A program made the translations under genes and the position numbers. Of a DNA stretch of 64,000 nt, positions 44,314-55,424 are shown one piece after another. Numbering within the stretch: the first letter of the stretch is position 1; each line of letters starts with the position of its first letter. The stretch is from Evernia prunastri (lineage: Eukaryota > Ascomycota > Lecanoromycetes > Lecanorales > Parmeliaceae), in NCBI GenBank assembly GCA_003184365.1, contig NKYR01000006.1, positions 186,001-250,000 of the forward strand, written 5' to 3'. Under the pieces are notes generated by a model that saw nothing but the letters and a program-made list of their open reading frames with translations, did no database searches and was not told the origin of the DNA.

Positions 44314-45633
44314 CTATGGAGCATGCCCATGTAGACACGCCGCGAAAGGTGTATCCTTGAAGAATGGCGTGGAGATCCACTCAAACTTCACGCCCACTCG
44401 CCCGAAGTCCTCGAAGAGCTCCTCCATTTGCTCAGATTCGAATGGCAGCCGCTCGCCCATGCCAACTTGGCGGGAAGTGGGCTGAAACCACCAGATCACA
44501 TGGTTCAAGCCGGGTAAGCATTTTGCTTTGCTCTTTGCCAGCTTCTGCATCCGCCAGTGACGATACAAAGACTCACGACCTCCGAGACTATTGCCTTGCC
44601 GATAGACGTCTTTCTTCCCGTCCATGGGGAATTCAACCTGCAATTCTTCCAGCCGAGGAGGCAGCAGCTGGTGGAAGGACGCGTCACTGAGGGAGACTAG
44701 GAATGGTTCGGGAAGGGCTAGCCGACGGAGATGATCGAAGTCTGCAAGGGTCCCCATGAAAGGCGACTCTTTGCGGCGGAAGGTCCGGCCATGGCAGTAA
44801 GCTTGGTCGCTATAGGCGATAACTAGCTCCTCTAAGGATGCCGAGTGTGGCTCCAGCAAGTGACCGTACTCCTGCGGCCCTAACGCTCTGGGAAATATAC
44901 CACCTCCCCATCCCCCATTCACCTCGAGCAGGAAATGTCTCAGATGCTTGATCGACGGGAGTACGGATGCCAGGACACCAACCTCGTGTGGGAGCCAATC
45001 GACGAAGCGGAGGTGGGTGACGGCCGAGCTTCCCGGGTTTGCAGTATGAATGGGTTTGTAGTAGGAAGATTCAGTGTGCTCAAATTGTAGTTGGCGGAGC
45101 GTGGGCTTCGAGAGATATTTGCTCAGATCGAAAGGAGTTGGGTTTGTCCATCTGGGGAGGTCCCAGAAGCGTCTTAACTTATAGGAGAAATCCAGATTCA
45201 TCATTGTAAGTCGATCGCTCATTGGAAAATTGTACTCTTTGGGCGGAGGGCTGAGAGTCATCTCCTGGATCGATGGGAAAAGTCTCATGAGTCTTTCATG
45301 TCCGCCAGCATTCTCATACCAGTTCACATTCTGGACTTTGAGACTGAGTTTTCGCACACACTTGCACAATCCTGGATATTTTTGCAATGTTCGACTTAGT
45401 CTTCTCGGCAGAAGACCTGGTGGAAGCTCGTCATTTTTTGAAGATGAATAATCGCCGTCTTTCATTCTTTTTGCCTCCAATCGAATAGTCCGGTAGAGAA
45501 ACGGCAGCACGAGGGCTTTGAAGCGTGAACAGGCCTGTGCAACTTCGATCAAACCAGCATCCACCGGAAGAGCGGAGAATATGATGTGCAAGACATCATG
45601 TGGAATAAAGATAGAATCGCGATTGGTCGACAT
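44314..45633 (-). CDS. F-box-type protein with leucine-rich-repeat-like body, cluster 2
   Basis: A single-exon protein of 439 residues. The start carries an F-box-like segment (FIPHDVLHIIFSALPVDAGL, then VAQACSRFKALVLPFLYRTI). Leucine-rich strands follow: LRQLQFEHTES, VTHLRFVDWLPHEVGVLASV, IKHLRHFLLEVNGG, SASLEELVIAYSDQ, LRRLALPEPFLVSL and HQLLPPRLEELQVEF. The end reads LPGLNHVIWWFQPTSR and VGVKFEWISTPFFKDTPFAA. The gene at 51505-52821 on the other strand matches the same blocks (LPPQLQELQITHRF, GLKRLIWWIQCTP, VGVKFEFVSPRFFRETPVG), so they are paralogues. Expected role: substrate receptor of an SCF ubiquitin ligase. The target is unknown. Confidence 0.85.
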   Translation of the reverse strand: MSTNRDSIFIPHDVLHIIFSALPVDAGLIEVAQACSRFKALVLPFLYRTIRLEAKRMKDGDYSSSKNDELPPGLLPRRLSRTLQKYPGLCKCVRKLSLKVQNVNWYENAGGHERLMRLFPSIQEMTLSPPPKEYNFPMSDRLTMMNLDFSYKLRRFWDLPRWTNPTPFDLSKYLSKPTLRQLQFEHTESSYYKPIHTANPGSSAVTHLRFVDWLPHEVGVLASVLPSIKHLRHFLLEVNGGWGGGIFPRALGPQEYGHLLEPHSASLEELVIAYSDQAYCHGRTFRRKESPFMGTLADFDHLRRLALPEPFLVSLSDASFHQLLPPRLEELQVEFPMDGKKDVYRQGNSLGGRESLYRHWRMQKLAKSKAKCLPGLNHVIWWFQPTSRQVGMGERLPFESEQMEELFEDFGRVGVKFEWISTPFFKDTPFAACLHGHAP

Positions 45634-46469
45634 ATTGATGTACGATTACTTGTATTGGAGACAGTGGATTGTGGCTTGCTATGTAGAGTCATTAGACAAG
45701 ATTGAGGGAGTGAAGACACGAAGCTTACATTTGCTTTTCTGTGAACGGTTACTGGCAGTGAAATGCAAAAGCTCGCAGAGTTGGACTGTCTCTCCATTAT
45801 ATTGTACCGTGAGGCCCAAGAGAGTTGATGGATGCAAGGTTTGATGCAATGAAAGAAGGTGAAGACACCTAAAGATGACATCGTGACACTAGTCATCACC
45901 GCGGCGATAGTAGTGTTCGCGGCCATTACCCTTAAAACAAAGGACATGCTAGTGTAAGTTGCTATGACCGAGTACCCACAGTTGACATTATCTGTGTGTG
46001 CCAATAGATACACTGTCCGTGTACCAATACATTGTCCTCTTACTTATGTATGCACTTAATCACGTAGTGGGACACTTTTGTCTGCTCACTAATATTGTTA
46101 GCTGTCTGCGTTCTCTCCTATGCTGCTTGTATTCAAGAAACACTCAAGCCAGTAGCTGCAAGGAGGAGAATTCAAAAGAACATTTCCGTGTGGTAATGTG
46201 GCACATTCTATATCTCATCCCCTTTCAGTATCCCTTCTTTGCTTGGTACTTTGTTTGCGATAGATCAGGCGACCCATGCATGATGATACTGATTTGATTG
46301 CGTGGCTAATCCAGGTAATATGTCATTGTCTGCATATATTTTCCAGCAATCTATTTTGCTGACTTGATGAGCGCTTGCTGCGGAATGTTTCTCTGCACAC
46401 CATAGTTTTGTCAGCCTCTAATACTCGATCTAGCAGCTTAACATACTCATAGCCGACACATCAGCAACT
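45634..46469. other. Intergenic within cluster 2
   Basis: Nothing recognised. It contains the promoter of the minus-strand F-box gene. Confidence 0.5.
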
Positions 46470-47816
46470 ATGCAGAATCTCAATAGAGAAATATGGGCCC
46501 CAGGCGTTCCAGTATCTTTCGAGAATCTTGATCAGATACTTTCCTATCTTGCTCGCAGTCAACGCCTGGTCACATCCTGGTCAAGTCCAATATTGAAAAC
46601 CTCGATGAGGGATTCACCTGGATATCTATCTATACAGGAGATAGGAGACTTGCTTGCTTTGCCCGACATGATAAAACGACTTTACGGCAGACTCTCGAAA
46701 GACAGACACTTACAAGGTTCCACTCAAGATATATCAGCATCCAAGGTATGAGAGCTTGAGTGAGGTGAGATTCCTGGAACAGCTGTCGTCTCTGCAAGAG
46801 CTTTCGCTAGTCCGTCTATCTGAAATTGGCCTTTCAATTGTGGTGCCGCCTCTGCGCCAAGACATTCACTACGATGGATCATCTGTTTTGGCCCACTTCC
46901 ATTCCAAAATCCCTTACTGGACCTAGGGCCACACTTCGAGATGCCAAATTTGCGGAAGTGCGAGTTGAGCACATCTTTTTAGAATCTGTGATGCACTGCA
47001 ATCTTTTACCTTGCTAGCAGGTGTCTTCGTCCATTGAGAATTTTCGACTCCTTGATTGGACCCTCCAAGCAGTTGTTGTCCGTGAGAAGATGCTACTTTC
47101 GATAGATAGCCTCCAACTCCTGTCATTCGAAATCAATTTTCTTTGACCGGTCGTGAAGCTTCACGAACGAATCGGATCAATCCGTCCAGTTGGGACGAGA
47201 TGGACAAGATCATGGTCTAGGAGTCAACCCCTATGCCCAGTCGCTCGAAATTTTGATGATCCCGTTCAGCGACGGCGCTAGCGTTTTTCATTTGGCCATC
47301 GTACATGCAGCATCAACAGTCTTCGCAGGTCTGGGCCAATCTCATCGATCCACATCCTCTCATAAGACGATTGGTAGCTTGAATGGCTCCATGAATTTGA
47401 AAAGACTAGCCATTCTCGAAGCACTGCTTGTCCCACATGGAATTACCGTGCAACCCTTTCACAGTATACTCCCCACCTTCCTCAAGGAGTTGCCAATATT
47501 GATGAAGCACTTCATTCGAGGCGTCAAGGCTTCTATATGGCCTGGGCATATGCGAAGTACACCTCTTAGTTGTACAATTGATTCTAATGATGAGAATTTT
47601 GATGTGATTGAAGTCATTAGGCTAGTGTGCCCATTGGACGTGAGTATGTCGAGGTCTCGCTGCCAAGTCCCCCCGGCTCAAGAGGGCTATGCCGATTACG
47701 GCAAGATTAGGGCCAGGGTGATCTTGTGGCCTTGTGGGTATTTACAAGATATCAAAAAGTCTAAGGTACGTGCCCATCCGATGATGAATACTGAGCGCAT
47801 TGGATGCCACAAGTAG
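46470..47816 (+). pseudogene. Decayed F-box/LRR paralogue
   Basis: Homology to the intact paralogues is spread over several frames. An N-terminal frame (46470-46751) gives way at about 46745 to another reading RFLEQLSSLQELSLVRLSE, which ends in a stop near 46923. From about 47023, SSIENFRLLDWTLQAVVVRE and SIDSLQLLSFEINF stop at TGA, and after one more shift 47217 onward reads NPYAQSLEILMIPFSDGA and LKRLAILEALLVPHG. These match the DWLPHEVGVL, IKHLRHFLLEV, SASLEELVIA and LRRLALPEPF blocks of the intact gene at 44314-45633. Several frame breaks and stops make function unlikely. A short transcript from the last frame cannot be excluded. Confidence 0.7.
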
Positions 47817-48259
47817 TATGTAGTCAGCCGTGCACCCACGATCCGCAAAGGCTTAGCTCTCTCCGAGACACAGCAGTCTCAGCTCCTGCACCTCTTGCAT
47901 GCAAGACTAGACGGTCCAACCAAAGACCTTTGAGTCACCCCCTTTACGCCTGTGGAAATCTGAGAGCCAGCCTCACCGTAATACAAACCTGATGGTCATG
48001 GTTGATTGGCGGTTTCCAGAGGCACAGCAGTAAAGTGTCTCGAAACATGAGGCACATGAGGCACACAAGGCAGGATTTTTTGCATGCTTTTATTGCGAGA
48101 TACGTATATCAAGAATTTTTTCGCCATGACATACCTCTTCAGCTGATGAAGACCCATACTCTTTTTACCTCTGTAATATTACGGGCCTGATAGCTTTTGC
48201 ACTTTATCGACAACGTCTTCTTCGCCTACATCAATCTGCCGCTATATATTCATCCCAGC
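47817..48259. other. Intergenic upstream of the rhodopsin-domain gene
   Basis: Nothing recognised. A TATA-like word (GCTATATATTCATC) lies at 48241-48254, directly before the next start codon. Confidence 0.45.
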
Positions 48260-49513
48260 ATGAGTGCATCTCCTCCCGCCTTACCCAAAAATGCGCCACC
48301 TCTCTACGTTGGCCGAGTGTCTCAAAACGCCTTCGAGGTTTTTGGAATACTCCCATGTTTCTGTGTATTATTTTCGACTGACTGCTGTCAATAGTCTCTG
48401 ATTGGTGTCTTCTATGGCCTTGCGATGCTCGGAGCGTTGACTCGCCTCGTCTTGCAATTGAAGACCTGTCGTCGTCTCCAAGTCGACGACTTTTTTCTCA
48501 TCATTGCTTGTATCTGTTTAACCGTGACTACCGTCATTAGCTATGCCAACGTCGGGGATCTTTATTGGAGTCAGGAACTCAACTACAATCCGTCTTTTTT
48601 TCTCTACCTGATGGAGCAACATGTGGACAGCGCGGCTCGCATCAACAGATATCAGAGAGTGTACGATAGCCAAACATCTCTCCAATGGACTGTTATATTC
48701 GCCGTCAAGTTTGCCTATCTGGCTTTTTTTCGACGCCTAATCGATCGCTTACGGCCTCTGGTCATCTACTGGCGGGTTATTGTCGGCCTTAGTGCCGTCT
48801 CTTTTCCCGTTTGCGTGATTTCCATCTATATTTCGTGTTGGAAGAAGAAGCATGAAGCTCGTCAGCATTTCCAACTCCACTTCCTCCCGCCGGGCTGACT
48901 CCTCGATTCAGAGACCTGCGTCCAACCCGTCGACTTCAACTTCGCCCTTACCTTGGCCCTCATCGATGTCGTCCTCGACATCGCCACAGATCTCATGATC
49001 GTTAGCATACCCGTCCGTCTTCTCTGGTCCGTACGGATCCAAGCACGTCAGAAATTCATCATCGGCATCTTCCTATCTCTCAACGTATTCATAACGATTA
49101 CCGCTGCTATAAGAGTACCCGGCCTCAAATTCCACGGCACGTTCGATATGATCTGGCTTTTGATCTGGCAACACATCCAGGCATGCGTGGCCGTAATCAT
49201 GATCTCACTCACAGCTTTTCGTTCTGTCTACGTTAGCTCGCAGGCCGCTCGCGCCCACAAGGAACCGGCCACCAAGCCCTGGTACTCTAGTGCGGTCGCC
49301 GCCATCAGACGCAAAAGGGCCCTTCATCAAAAAGACGAAGAGTATATCCCTGGACTGCCCACTATTCCATCCGCAACGCTGACTGGCATGCGGACCTTCA
49401 TTCAAGGCGGGCGACGTACAGGAACAGGCTTTCCATCCCTCAATTCCACCACAACGGGCGAAGAGGAACCCGAGCAATGGCTTCTTCACGAAAGACCGGC
49501 GAAATTTTTTTAG
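48260..49513 (+). CDS. Rhodopsin-domain integral membrane protein
   Basis: Three exons (48260-48337, 48395-48860, 48912-49513; introns of 57 and 51 bases) close in phase to 381 residues. Hydrophobic segments in order are SLIGVFYGLAMLGALTRLVL, then VDDFFLIIACICLTVTTVIS, WTVIFAVKFAYLAFFRRLID, IYWRVIVGLSAVSFPVCVIS, DIATDLMIVSIPVRLLW, KFIIGIFLSLNVFITITAAI and a last one around LLIWQHIQACVAVIMISLTA. RRLQVDDFFLI and VRLLWSVRIQARQK are landmarks of the fungal rhodopsin-domain (PTH11-neighbour) family. A cysteine near CW...QTCVQPVDFNFAL matches the usual loop cysteines. The C-terminus is a soluble tail with basic and Thr/Gly-rich parts. The family is widespread and mostly uncharacterised. Receptor-like signalling is a guess. 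Confidence 0.88.
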
Positions 49514-50193
49514 AAACCGTCAGAGAATAAAAATCCTGGGTAGACTCGGCAAGATGATGTATGTTGAAACTGTGACTGCTAGCCGGGTTTTGGAGGATTT
49601 ATGCGAATTGCGATGTGCATTCGATGATGCGATATCCAATCTCGGAGACAGATCCGACAGTCTCACCAGTCTTATATGCGAATGCCACCAAGAATTGGTA
49701 TTGGGATGGGTCTGATCTTATGGGAATTAGCCACAGCAGGGCTGGGAGTTAGTCGCTCACACCAAATATCGCTATACTTCGCGCATGGGCATAGCGCATT
49801 TGCATTGCTTTGTTTCATGGTAGGGTGTATTGCATTGTTTCGGGCCAGCGAGAGGCCATGGCAAGAGGCCATAGCAGGGTGGGTGATTCGTAGCCTTCTT
49901 TGGTGTGAAATGGCCTATGAAGACCATATCATCCCGCAGGCAATTGTCTTTTTAGTCGATTCTTCTTACTCAGAGCAATCGCACATATTCTTCCCACCCT
50001 CCCACTCCTGTATTTAGTCATTCGGCTAGCTATCACTACTCAAAGTATGTCGCTATAGATACGGGAGGGGTTTCTAGTGCTGAGGTACGTGAATACGCCT
50101 ATGACGGCCTCTATTCGGTTGTTGACCTTGGCCTAAAATTAGGCCAATCATGTTTATTTACACATTGTTCAGGTCACATGTTTTCGCGATGAT
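49514..50193. other. Intergenic within cluster 2
   Basis: No supported gene. A frame at 49676-50017 has hydrophobic stretches but no motif. Confidence 0.45.
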
Positions 50194-50956
50194 GTGGCGA
50201 AGATGAACGTGTCAAGGTACCTCCGACAAGTCCCACTCTGGCGATCATCAAACAGCCCCCCCCCTTTCCCCCCCCCCTCCAGGCTAGACCCAACGGAACA
50301 TGTTTTGAAGGCATGGCTACGTAAGCTGCCCGCTGAGCATATCTCGATCACAACTCCCTTTCACCCTCATGATTTTTCTCCTGCTGCTGTTGGGTCTCGT
50401 CACGGAACCACCTGTCTTGAAGGACTCCACTTCATCGACTGCTCCCCTTCGAGCTTCGAAATCTTGCCAGGCTGCAGGCATGCCGCGCTCAATCAGACAT
50501 CTGAGGCGTTTCGTTCTTGAGACAACATGTGCATGGCAAGTCAGTCGGGAAGTGCTCTTGATGAAAGGGGTCCTGGACCAGGATATCTCGCCAGCTGAAC
50601 TTCGGCAGGCTATGTATCCCCATCGCCCAACTCTAGACAAGCTGTTGAGGCTTTTAGCGATGGCTCCGTCTCTCAGCTTCCGTCATATACGATCTGAAGG
50701 ATTACAACAAATACCAAGCTCAAACGACTTGCTATTCCCGAGCCGTTTCTGCTTCTTGCGTACGACAATCCAATTTTCCATCAGTTACTGCCGGATCAGC
50801 TTGAAGAGCAGCAGATTCAATAACCCATGGGCTACATTCATACACATTGCAATAGCGGTACTTAACGCTTGGGATTCCAGATGGCGCCTTGATGAAACAA
50901 TATTGCTGACCAATATTCGGATCGAGAAGTGCTCTGGCGGTATCAAGTTTCGATAA
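50194..50956 (+). pseudogene. Decayed F-box/LRR paralogue, central fragment
   Basis: Only the middle of the family is recognisable, over three frames. TCLEGLHFIDCSPSSFEILP matches SLVEDLQFLHCSPQIDGNVL of the intact neighbour. A second frame reads MPRSIRHLRRFVLETT and MYPHRPTLDKLLR, matching PSIKHLRHFLLEVNG and SASLEELVIA. A third (from about 50718) reads LKRLAIPEPFLLLAYDNPIF, then HQLLPDQLEEQQIQ and a stop, matching LRRLALPEPFLVSL and HQLLPPRLEELQVEF. The F-box start and the C-terminal end are missing. A C-rich run at 50256-50281 interrupts the beginning. Confidence 0.7.
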
Positions 50957-51504
50957 CAAGCGCTCAGTAGAGCAATGTCATATTGTTCAAATAGTTGACA
51001 GAATGTAGCTAATCAAGTCAACGTGCGTCAGTCGCATTTGCCACTTCCATCTGGGAAACATGCTCGTATACGTGGCATCTCCACAATTTACTTCGGCAGA
51101 TCACCACCTTATCTAGGGGATCACGAGCCGGGGACTGTCCCGAGTCAAGTGGATGAGAATCGCTTTCGTGGAGATATTCCAATCACTCGCAACGGGCTGT
51201 GGCGAGATTGTTTGAGTCAAGCCTATGGCATGAGAGTACTAGCCCGATAGATATTATCGAACTCGCAATATAAAAAAGACATCATTGTCAGACAGACAAT
51301 CTGAAGGTTCGTCAGGGTAATCGTGATGCCGCCCTTCTCCGAAGTCGGTGTCATTGGGCGTGTACCTGACCAATGAACATAGCGGAGGGTCTTGGCGCTT
51401 GGCCATCTCCGTCCGGGCCAACTTGCTCTTCCTTCCTTTCTCTTTATCGTTCCTCCAATTTGCATAGCAAATTTAACCGCAAATACAACAGAAGTCCGAT
51501 CACA
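50957..51504. other. Intergenic upstream of the intact F-box gene
   Basis: Nothing recognised. It includes the promoter and leader of the gene at 51505; the final 80 bases are CT-rich. Confidence 0.45.
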
Positions 51505-52821
51505 ATGAACCTGACAGACTTCCCAAACGAGATCCTCGATGACATTGTTTCCAAAGTCCCCCAGAATGGCGACCTAGCAAGTCTCATGCTCGTGTCACAC
51601 GACTTCAAAAGCCTCGCGGAACCCTACTTCTACCGCAACGTTCACCTCGATGCCGAACCGCTCGAAGAATGTGAACCTGGATTCCTACCTACCCTGCCGC
51701 GGACCGACCAGCTCACCGCAAACCTGAAAGCCCGTCCCGAACTCGGCAGACACACCAAGGCCTTCTCCCTGCGTGTCACACACCCTCTCTGGTATCAGAG
51801 CTACCCGCAAATCAGAATCATCCGTCGCATGCCACGACTCCGCCAGCTCTCGTACGATCCGCCGGCTTTCCACGGAGGGGGCATTCCTGACCAATGCAAA
51901 GACCTTTCGGCCCTACGGCTTGATTTCAGCCATGTCACGAAAGACTATGAGGAGGATGGCGGTCTCTTCTGGTTGGAACGTGGCACTCCCTTGGAGATCA
52001 TCGCGGAGAATATGTGGCATCCGACGTTACGGCAGCTACGGGCCGAGAAACTCCGCTTCCCAGGGGGTTTCGAGCACGGTCACTTCCTTGGTCAGCGTCA
52101 AAGGCGACACGGTGGTTCACTAGTGGAGGACCTTCAGTTTCTCCATTGCTCTCCGCAAATAGACGGCAACGTTTTGACGGCATTCATGAACTGCTTCAAA
52201 CGGTTGAAGTGCTTCGTTCTCGAGATCGACTCACATGCGATGGCTGTGTCTATGTACGATGAATCGACACCCCCGGTCGATGTCAGACCCGCATTGCTAG
52301 CCCATCAGGCGAGCCTCGAAGAACTCGTCATATCCACAGATGAGCCGACCCTTGAATGTTTCGACCACATGCAGTACCCCGCTTCATTTGTCCAGTGGGC
52401 CGCCCTCAAACGGCTAGCGGCGCCCGCCTTCATGCTGTTAGGAGACCCTGCCCATCGCGCCAAGTTGCACGAAGTCTTGCCGCCACAGCTGCAAGAGCTC
52501 CAAATCACCCATAGGTTCTGGGCTTTAGCCTTACCCATGCCATCCAAGTTCACTGAATTCAGGGAGAGGGGGGATTTCGCCGCTATGAAGGAGCTGGCGA
52601 AGCACAAGATGCAAAGTGTGCCTGGACTTAAACGTCTGATCTGGTGGATCCAGTGCACTCCCCTACTAGAAGAAGGACAGCGTAAGGCTTGGCCTAATTC
52701 ACTCGTCAAGGGCATGGATGCACTGGAGCCAATTTTCAAAGATGTGGGCGTCAAGTTCGAGTTCGTCTCGCCACGGTTCTTTCGGGAGACCCCAGTTGGC
52801 CAACGTCTCTGCGAGTGGTAA
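51505..52821 (+). CDS. F-box protein with leucine-rich-repeat-like body, cluster 2
   Basis: A single-exon protein of 438 residues, starting at MNLTDFPNEILDDIVSKVPQ. This start puts the F-box at the N-terminus, as in the paralogue; the frame is open further upstream, but that part looks like leader sequence. The F-box continues NGDLASLMLVSHDFKSLAEP. The body repeats leucine-rich strands: MPRLRQLSYDPPAF, LSALRLDFSHVT, PTLRQLRAEKLRF, SLVEDLQFLHCSPQ, FKRLKCFVLEIDSH, QASLEELVISTDEP, ALKRLAAPAFMLLG and LPPQLQELQITHRF. It ends GVKFEFVSPRFFRETPVG. It is a paralogue of 44314-45633 and of the two relics between them, so this locus has expanded by local duplication. Predicted SCF substrate receptor. Confidence 0.87.
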   Translation: MNLTDFPNEILDDIVSKVPQNGDLASLMLVSHDFKSLAEPYFYRNVHLDAEPLEECEPGFLPTLPRTDQLTANLKARPELGRHTKAFSLRVTHPLWYQSYPQIRIIRRMPRLRQLSYDPPAFHGGGIPDQCKDLSALRLDFSHVTKDYEEDGGLFWLERGTPLEIIAENMWHPTLRQLRAEKLRFPGGFEHGHFLGQRQRRHGGSLVEDLQFLHCSPQIDGNVLTAFMNCFKRLKCFVLEIDSHAMAVSMYDESTPPVDVRPALLAHQASLEELVISTDEPTLECFDHMQYPASFVQWAALKRLAAPAFMLLGDPAHRAKLHEVLPPQLQELQITHRFWALALPMPSKFTEFRERGDFAAMKELAKHKMQSVPGLKRLIWWIQCTPLLEEGQRKAWPNSLVKGMDALEPIFKDVGVKFEFVSPRFFRETPVGQRLCEW

Positions 52822-53766
52822 GATGTGGATCGACGGGAAGGCCAGCAGGCCTAGGAGTGTGCGATACTCCGTGCGGTCGATTTGATGAACACGTTGGGAG
52901 CCAATCCAGCATCAAGTTACGCCAGCCCATGTGGCTCAACCAATTTTCGACCTACAGAAATCGTGCGATTTATTTCAATTCTCACGGGAGTGTCTGGGGT
53001 CGATTACGGAACATGCGCATGTTGTCGATGTCTTCGGAGTGCATTCCAAAGGGCTTTCAAGGTCTTATCAAATGGTCGTGGCTGTCTCTGCCATTCAAGG
53101 GAATCCCTGTAATGGCTTCGATTGTGGGTAATCGGCCCCTCAGCTCAGTTGCACCTAATACATATCTTAGAAAATCATGCTCTAGAATTTGAGATATTAC
53201 CAAAGCATGCCATTGAGGGTACGAGCTTGTAAACGTTTCGTGTTTCGGGGTACATTTTGGTAATATACTCGCACGACCCACCTTCGACATGCATCGTAGT
53301 CCAGACCCACTTAGCTAAACACTCTTAAAATCAAATCCTTGACCCACCAACCCATTATTCGAGTCCTGATACTACAAAAGGTGATGTAAATCGCGGAGGA
53401 TCCGAGGTCGAACTGCCGAGACAAGCATAAACTTCAAGAGCTGGCAATGCGTGGTTAAGTCGAGCAATGCTCGTTCCGGACACAGGCACTGGCTAACAGC
53501 CAAGGTACTCCCTCGGCGATTCGCAAGGTGAACCCAGGCCACATGAGTCTTAACATTAGCTCTGCCTGATAGCGCCACCTTTTCATGGATTGAGTCCACT
53601 GTGATAGCGGAGAAGAAGGGGTCGACAGTCCAATCATATCTTCAACAACACGCGCTGGGGTGTCTCCAATATTGCCTCAGTGACCTAATCTCTGAGACAA
53701 CGACGCACTCGACACTTTCCCTCGGTACCTGCCGCGTCCCGTCCCACAGCGTCTAGAGCGCTAGTA
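52822..53766. other. Intergenic, F-box gene to NmrA-like gene
   Basis: About 0.9 kb between two convergent genes. No family features in any frame. Confidence 0.5.
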
Positions 53767-54758
53767 TTACTTCTCTCCCAGCTCCCCCATCTTCCGCCTC
53801 ACCCACCCCTCCCATCCCGTCGGCTGCCTCCCCAGCACCCACCTCATCACATTCGGACTCCCCACTAGTCCCCTATAACTATAATACAGCAGCAACCTCT
53901 GCGCACAGTCCCTCGTATGCGGGTTCTCCCTCAGACCGAACATGACCTCTATGGGCGGATCCCTCTCCATATATTTCTGAAACGGAGTGGTTTCCACCCG
54001 GATATCCTTGCCAATGACTCTGCCGACTACTTTGCAAACTTCGCCGTAGCCCATGGGGGGAGAGGTGGAGACCATTTCATAAGTGGCATAGAAGTGCTCC
54101 TCGCGCTGCTCGAGCACCTTTGACGAAGCTTCCGCATGGTCGTACAGAGATGTATAGCAGAAGGGGACGTCGGGATCCCAACGCGCAGGGTAAACGGGCT
54201 TCTCTTCCGAGAGTAGTTTCTCGAGCGGGAATATGTCCATGAAGTGGGAGGGTTGAAGGATGGTGTAGGGCAAGCCGGACTCGATTAACGCTTCCTCGAC
54301 GTAGCGCTTGCAGTCGTGGTTGAGGAGTTTGCGCAGGGAGGGGTGTAGGACGGAGGAGTAGACGAAGTGCTTGACGTTATTGGTCAGGGCGGATTGGATC
54401 ATGTTGTAACTGAATTGTAGGGCTGGTCAGTGAGATGGTCCGTAAGTGTAGATAGAGGAGGGTCTGACCCTATCTCGGTTTCTTTTGGGTGGAAAGGTGG
54501 TCCGACGTGATAGACGGCCGTCACGCCTTGTACAATTCTGTCGCAGTCATCTGGCTGCGCCAAGTCCGCTAAGACAATGTCAATATGCGCTTTTGATTTG
54601 TCGGCATACTTTTCGAGGAGTTGTTGACGGGAAGAATCGGAGTTGACTGCTAGACGTAAATACTTCCATTTGGGAAGCAAGAATGGGATTAGCTGGTCGC
54701 ACTGCTTGCCGTTGGCGCAGGTGAGGAGGATGATGTCCTTTTCATAATCGATAGGCAT
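53767..54758 (-). CDS. NmrA-like NAD(P)-binding protein
   Basis: Exons 54758-54469 and 54409-53767 (intron of 59 bases) give 310 residues. The start MPIDYEKDIILLTCANGKQC holds the dinucleotide-binding turn. Where NmrA relatives usually have GATGxxG, this protein has CANGKQC. VLADLAQPDDCDRIVQGVTA and VYHVGPPFHPKE follow the Rossmann order, and SALTNNVKHFVYSSVLHPSL plus LPYTILQPSHFMDIFP are the standard NmrA/HSCARG blocks. NmrA proteins sense NAD(P) redox state or act as reductases. The changed glycine pattern may alter or weaken cofactor binding, but I have seen LLTCASGKQ-type starts in other fungal members, so it is probably a subgroup feature. The 5' flank is disturbed by an assembly gap. 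Confidence 0.87.
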
Positions 54759-54888
54759 AATGGGAGACTGCTGTGCGGAATGTGAGTGGTGGTATGGAAA
54801 GTAGAAGTAGAAGTAGAAGTAGAAGTAGAGGTAGATGTGGACTGAAGATGAAGGAAGGATGCAAAGCCACGTCATCGTATGATATCAT
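54737..54888 (+). repeat. Left copy of the sequence duplicated around the N gap
   Basis: These 152 bases, from CCTTTTCATAATCGATAGGC to ATGATATCAT, recur after the gap at 54907-55064. The only difference seen is one fewer AAGTAG unit in the microsatellite. The copy includes the first codons of the NmrA-like gene. Confidence 0.9.
54801..54831 (+). repeat. AAGTAG microsatellite (left copy)
   Basis: GTAGAA/AAGTAG hexamer run in the NmrA-like upstream region. The same run in the right copy (54971-55007) has one more unit. Confidence 0.85.
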
Positions 54889-54906
54889 NNNNNNNNNNNN
54901 NNNNNN
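54889..54906. other. Assembly gap (18 N)
   Basis: A run of undetermined bases joining two contig ends. The flanks are near-identical copies of each other. Confidence 0.99.
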
Positions 54907-55064
54907 CCTTTTCATAATCGATAGGCATAATGGGAGACTGCTGTGCGGAATGTGAGTGGTGGTATGGAAAGTAGAAGTAGAAGTAGAAGTAGAAGTAGAA
55001 GTAGAGGTAGATGTGGACTGAAGATGAAGGAAGGATGCAAAGCCACGTCATCGTATGATATCAT
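54907..55064 (+). repeat. Right copy of the sequence duplicated around the N gap
   Basis: 158 bases matching 54737-54888 apart from one extra hexamer. It most likely represents the same genomic locus sequenced twice at overlapping contig ends. Confidence 0.9.
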
Positions 55065-55424
55065 CATTTGTATCATGGTGAACTGCAGGGCACCAATGGA
55101 CGCAAGCAAAGCGCAGCATGGAGTTGACTAATTTTGATCCGCTATTATTGCAGAGAAGAGCAGGAATACTTGGGATGTGATTAGCTCGTCATCTTGGCCC
55201 ATAGCTTGGCACGAGTTTGGATGTTATTTGGAGTACTGTATGCTTCACCTCATGAAGAGACGCAAATATTGCCCCAGACAACAAGTTTTTCGGAAAAAGA
55301 CATCTCAACTAACTTAATCCCCAACAGACGGTAAGACAACGTCTATCGAGTACCGTTGAATCCTATATCAGTAAGTAATGCCTCACCGCTTGTAGTCCCT
55401 ACGCTGCAGAAAACGCATCTCTAT
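55065..55424. other. Intergenic, NmrA-like to malate dehydrogenase
   Basis: No gene is recognised. With the duplicated stretch removed, this would be the upstream region of the NmrA-like gene. Confidence 0.5.

Noticed and set aside
43925..44485. 186-codon plus-strand frame
   Set aside because: Its end lies opposite the F-box/LRR gene at 44314-45633, and the rest has no motif.
53767..54758. The CANGKQC turn as a sign that the NmrA-like gene is broken
   Set aside because: The rest of the protein is intact and spliced cleanly, and similar turns occur in other fungal NmrA-like proteins as I know them.
54773..55131. Arg/Ser-repeat frames around the N gap
   Set aside because: They are translations of the AAGTAG microsatellite and partly run through the gap, so they are not genes.
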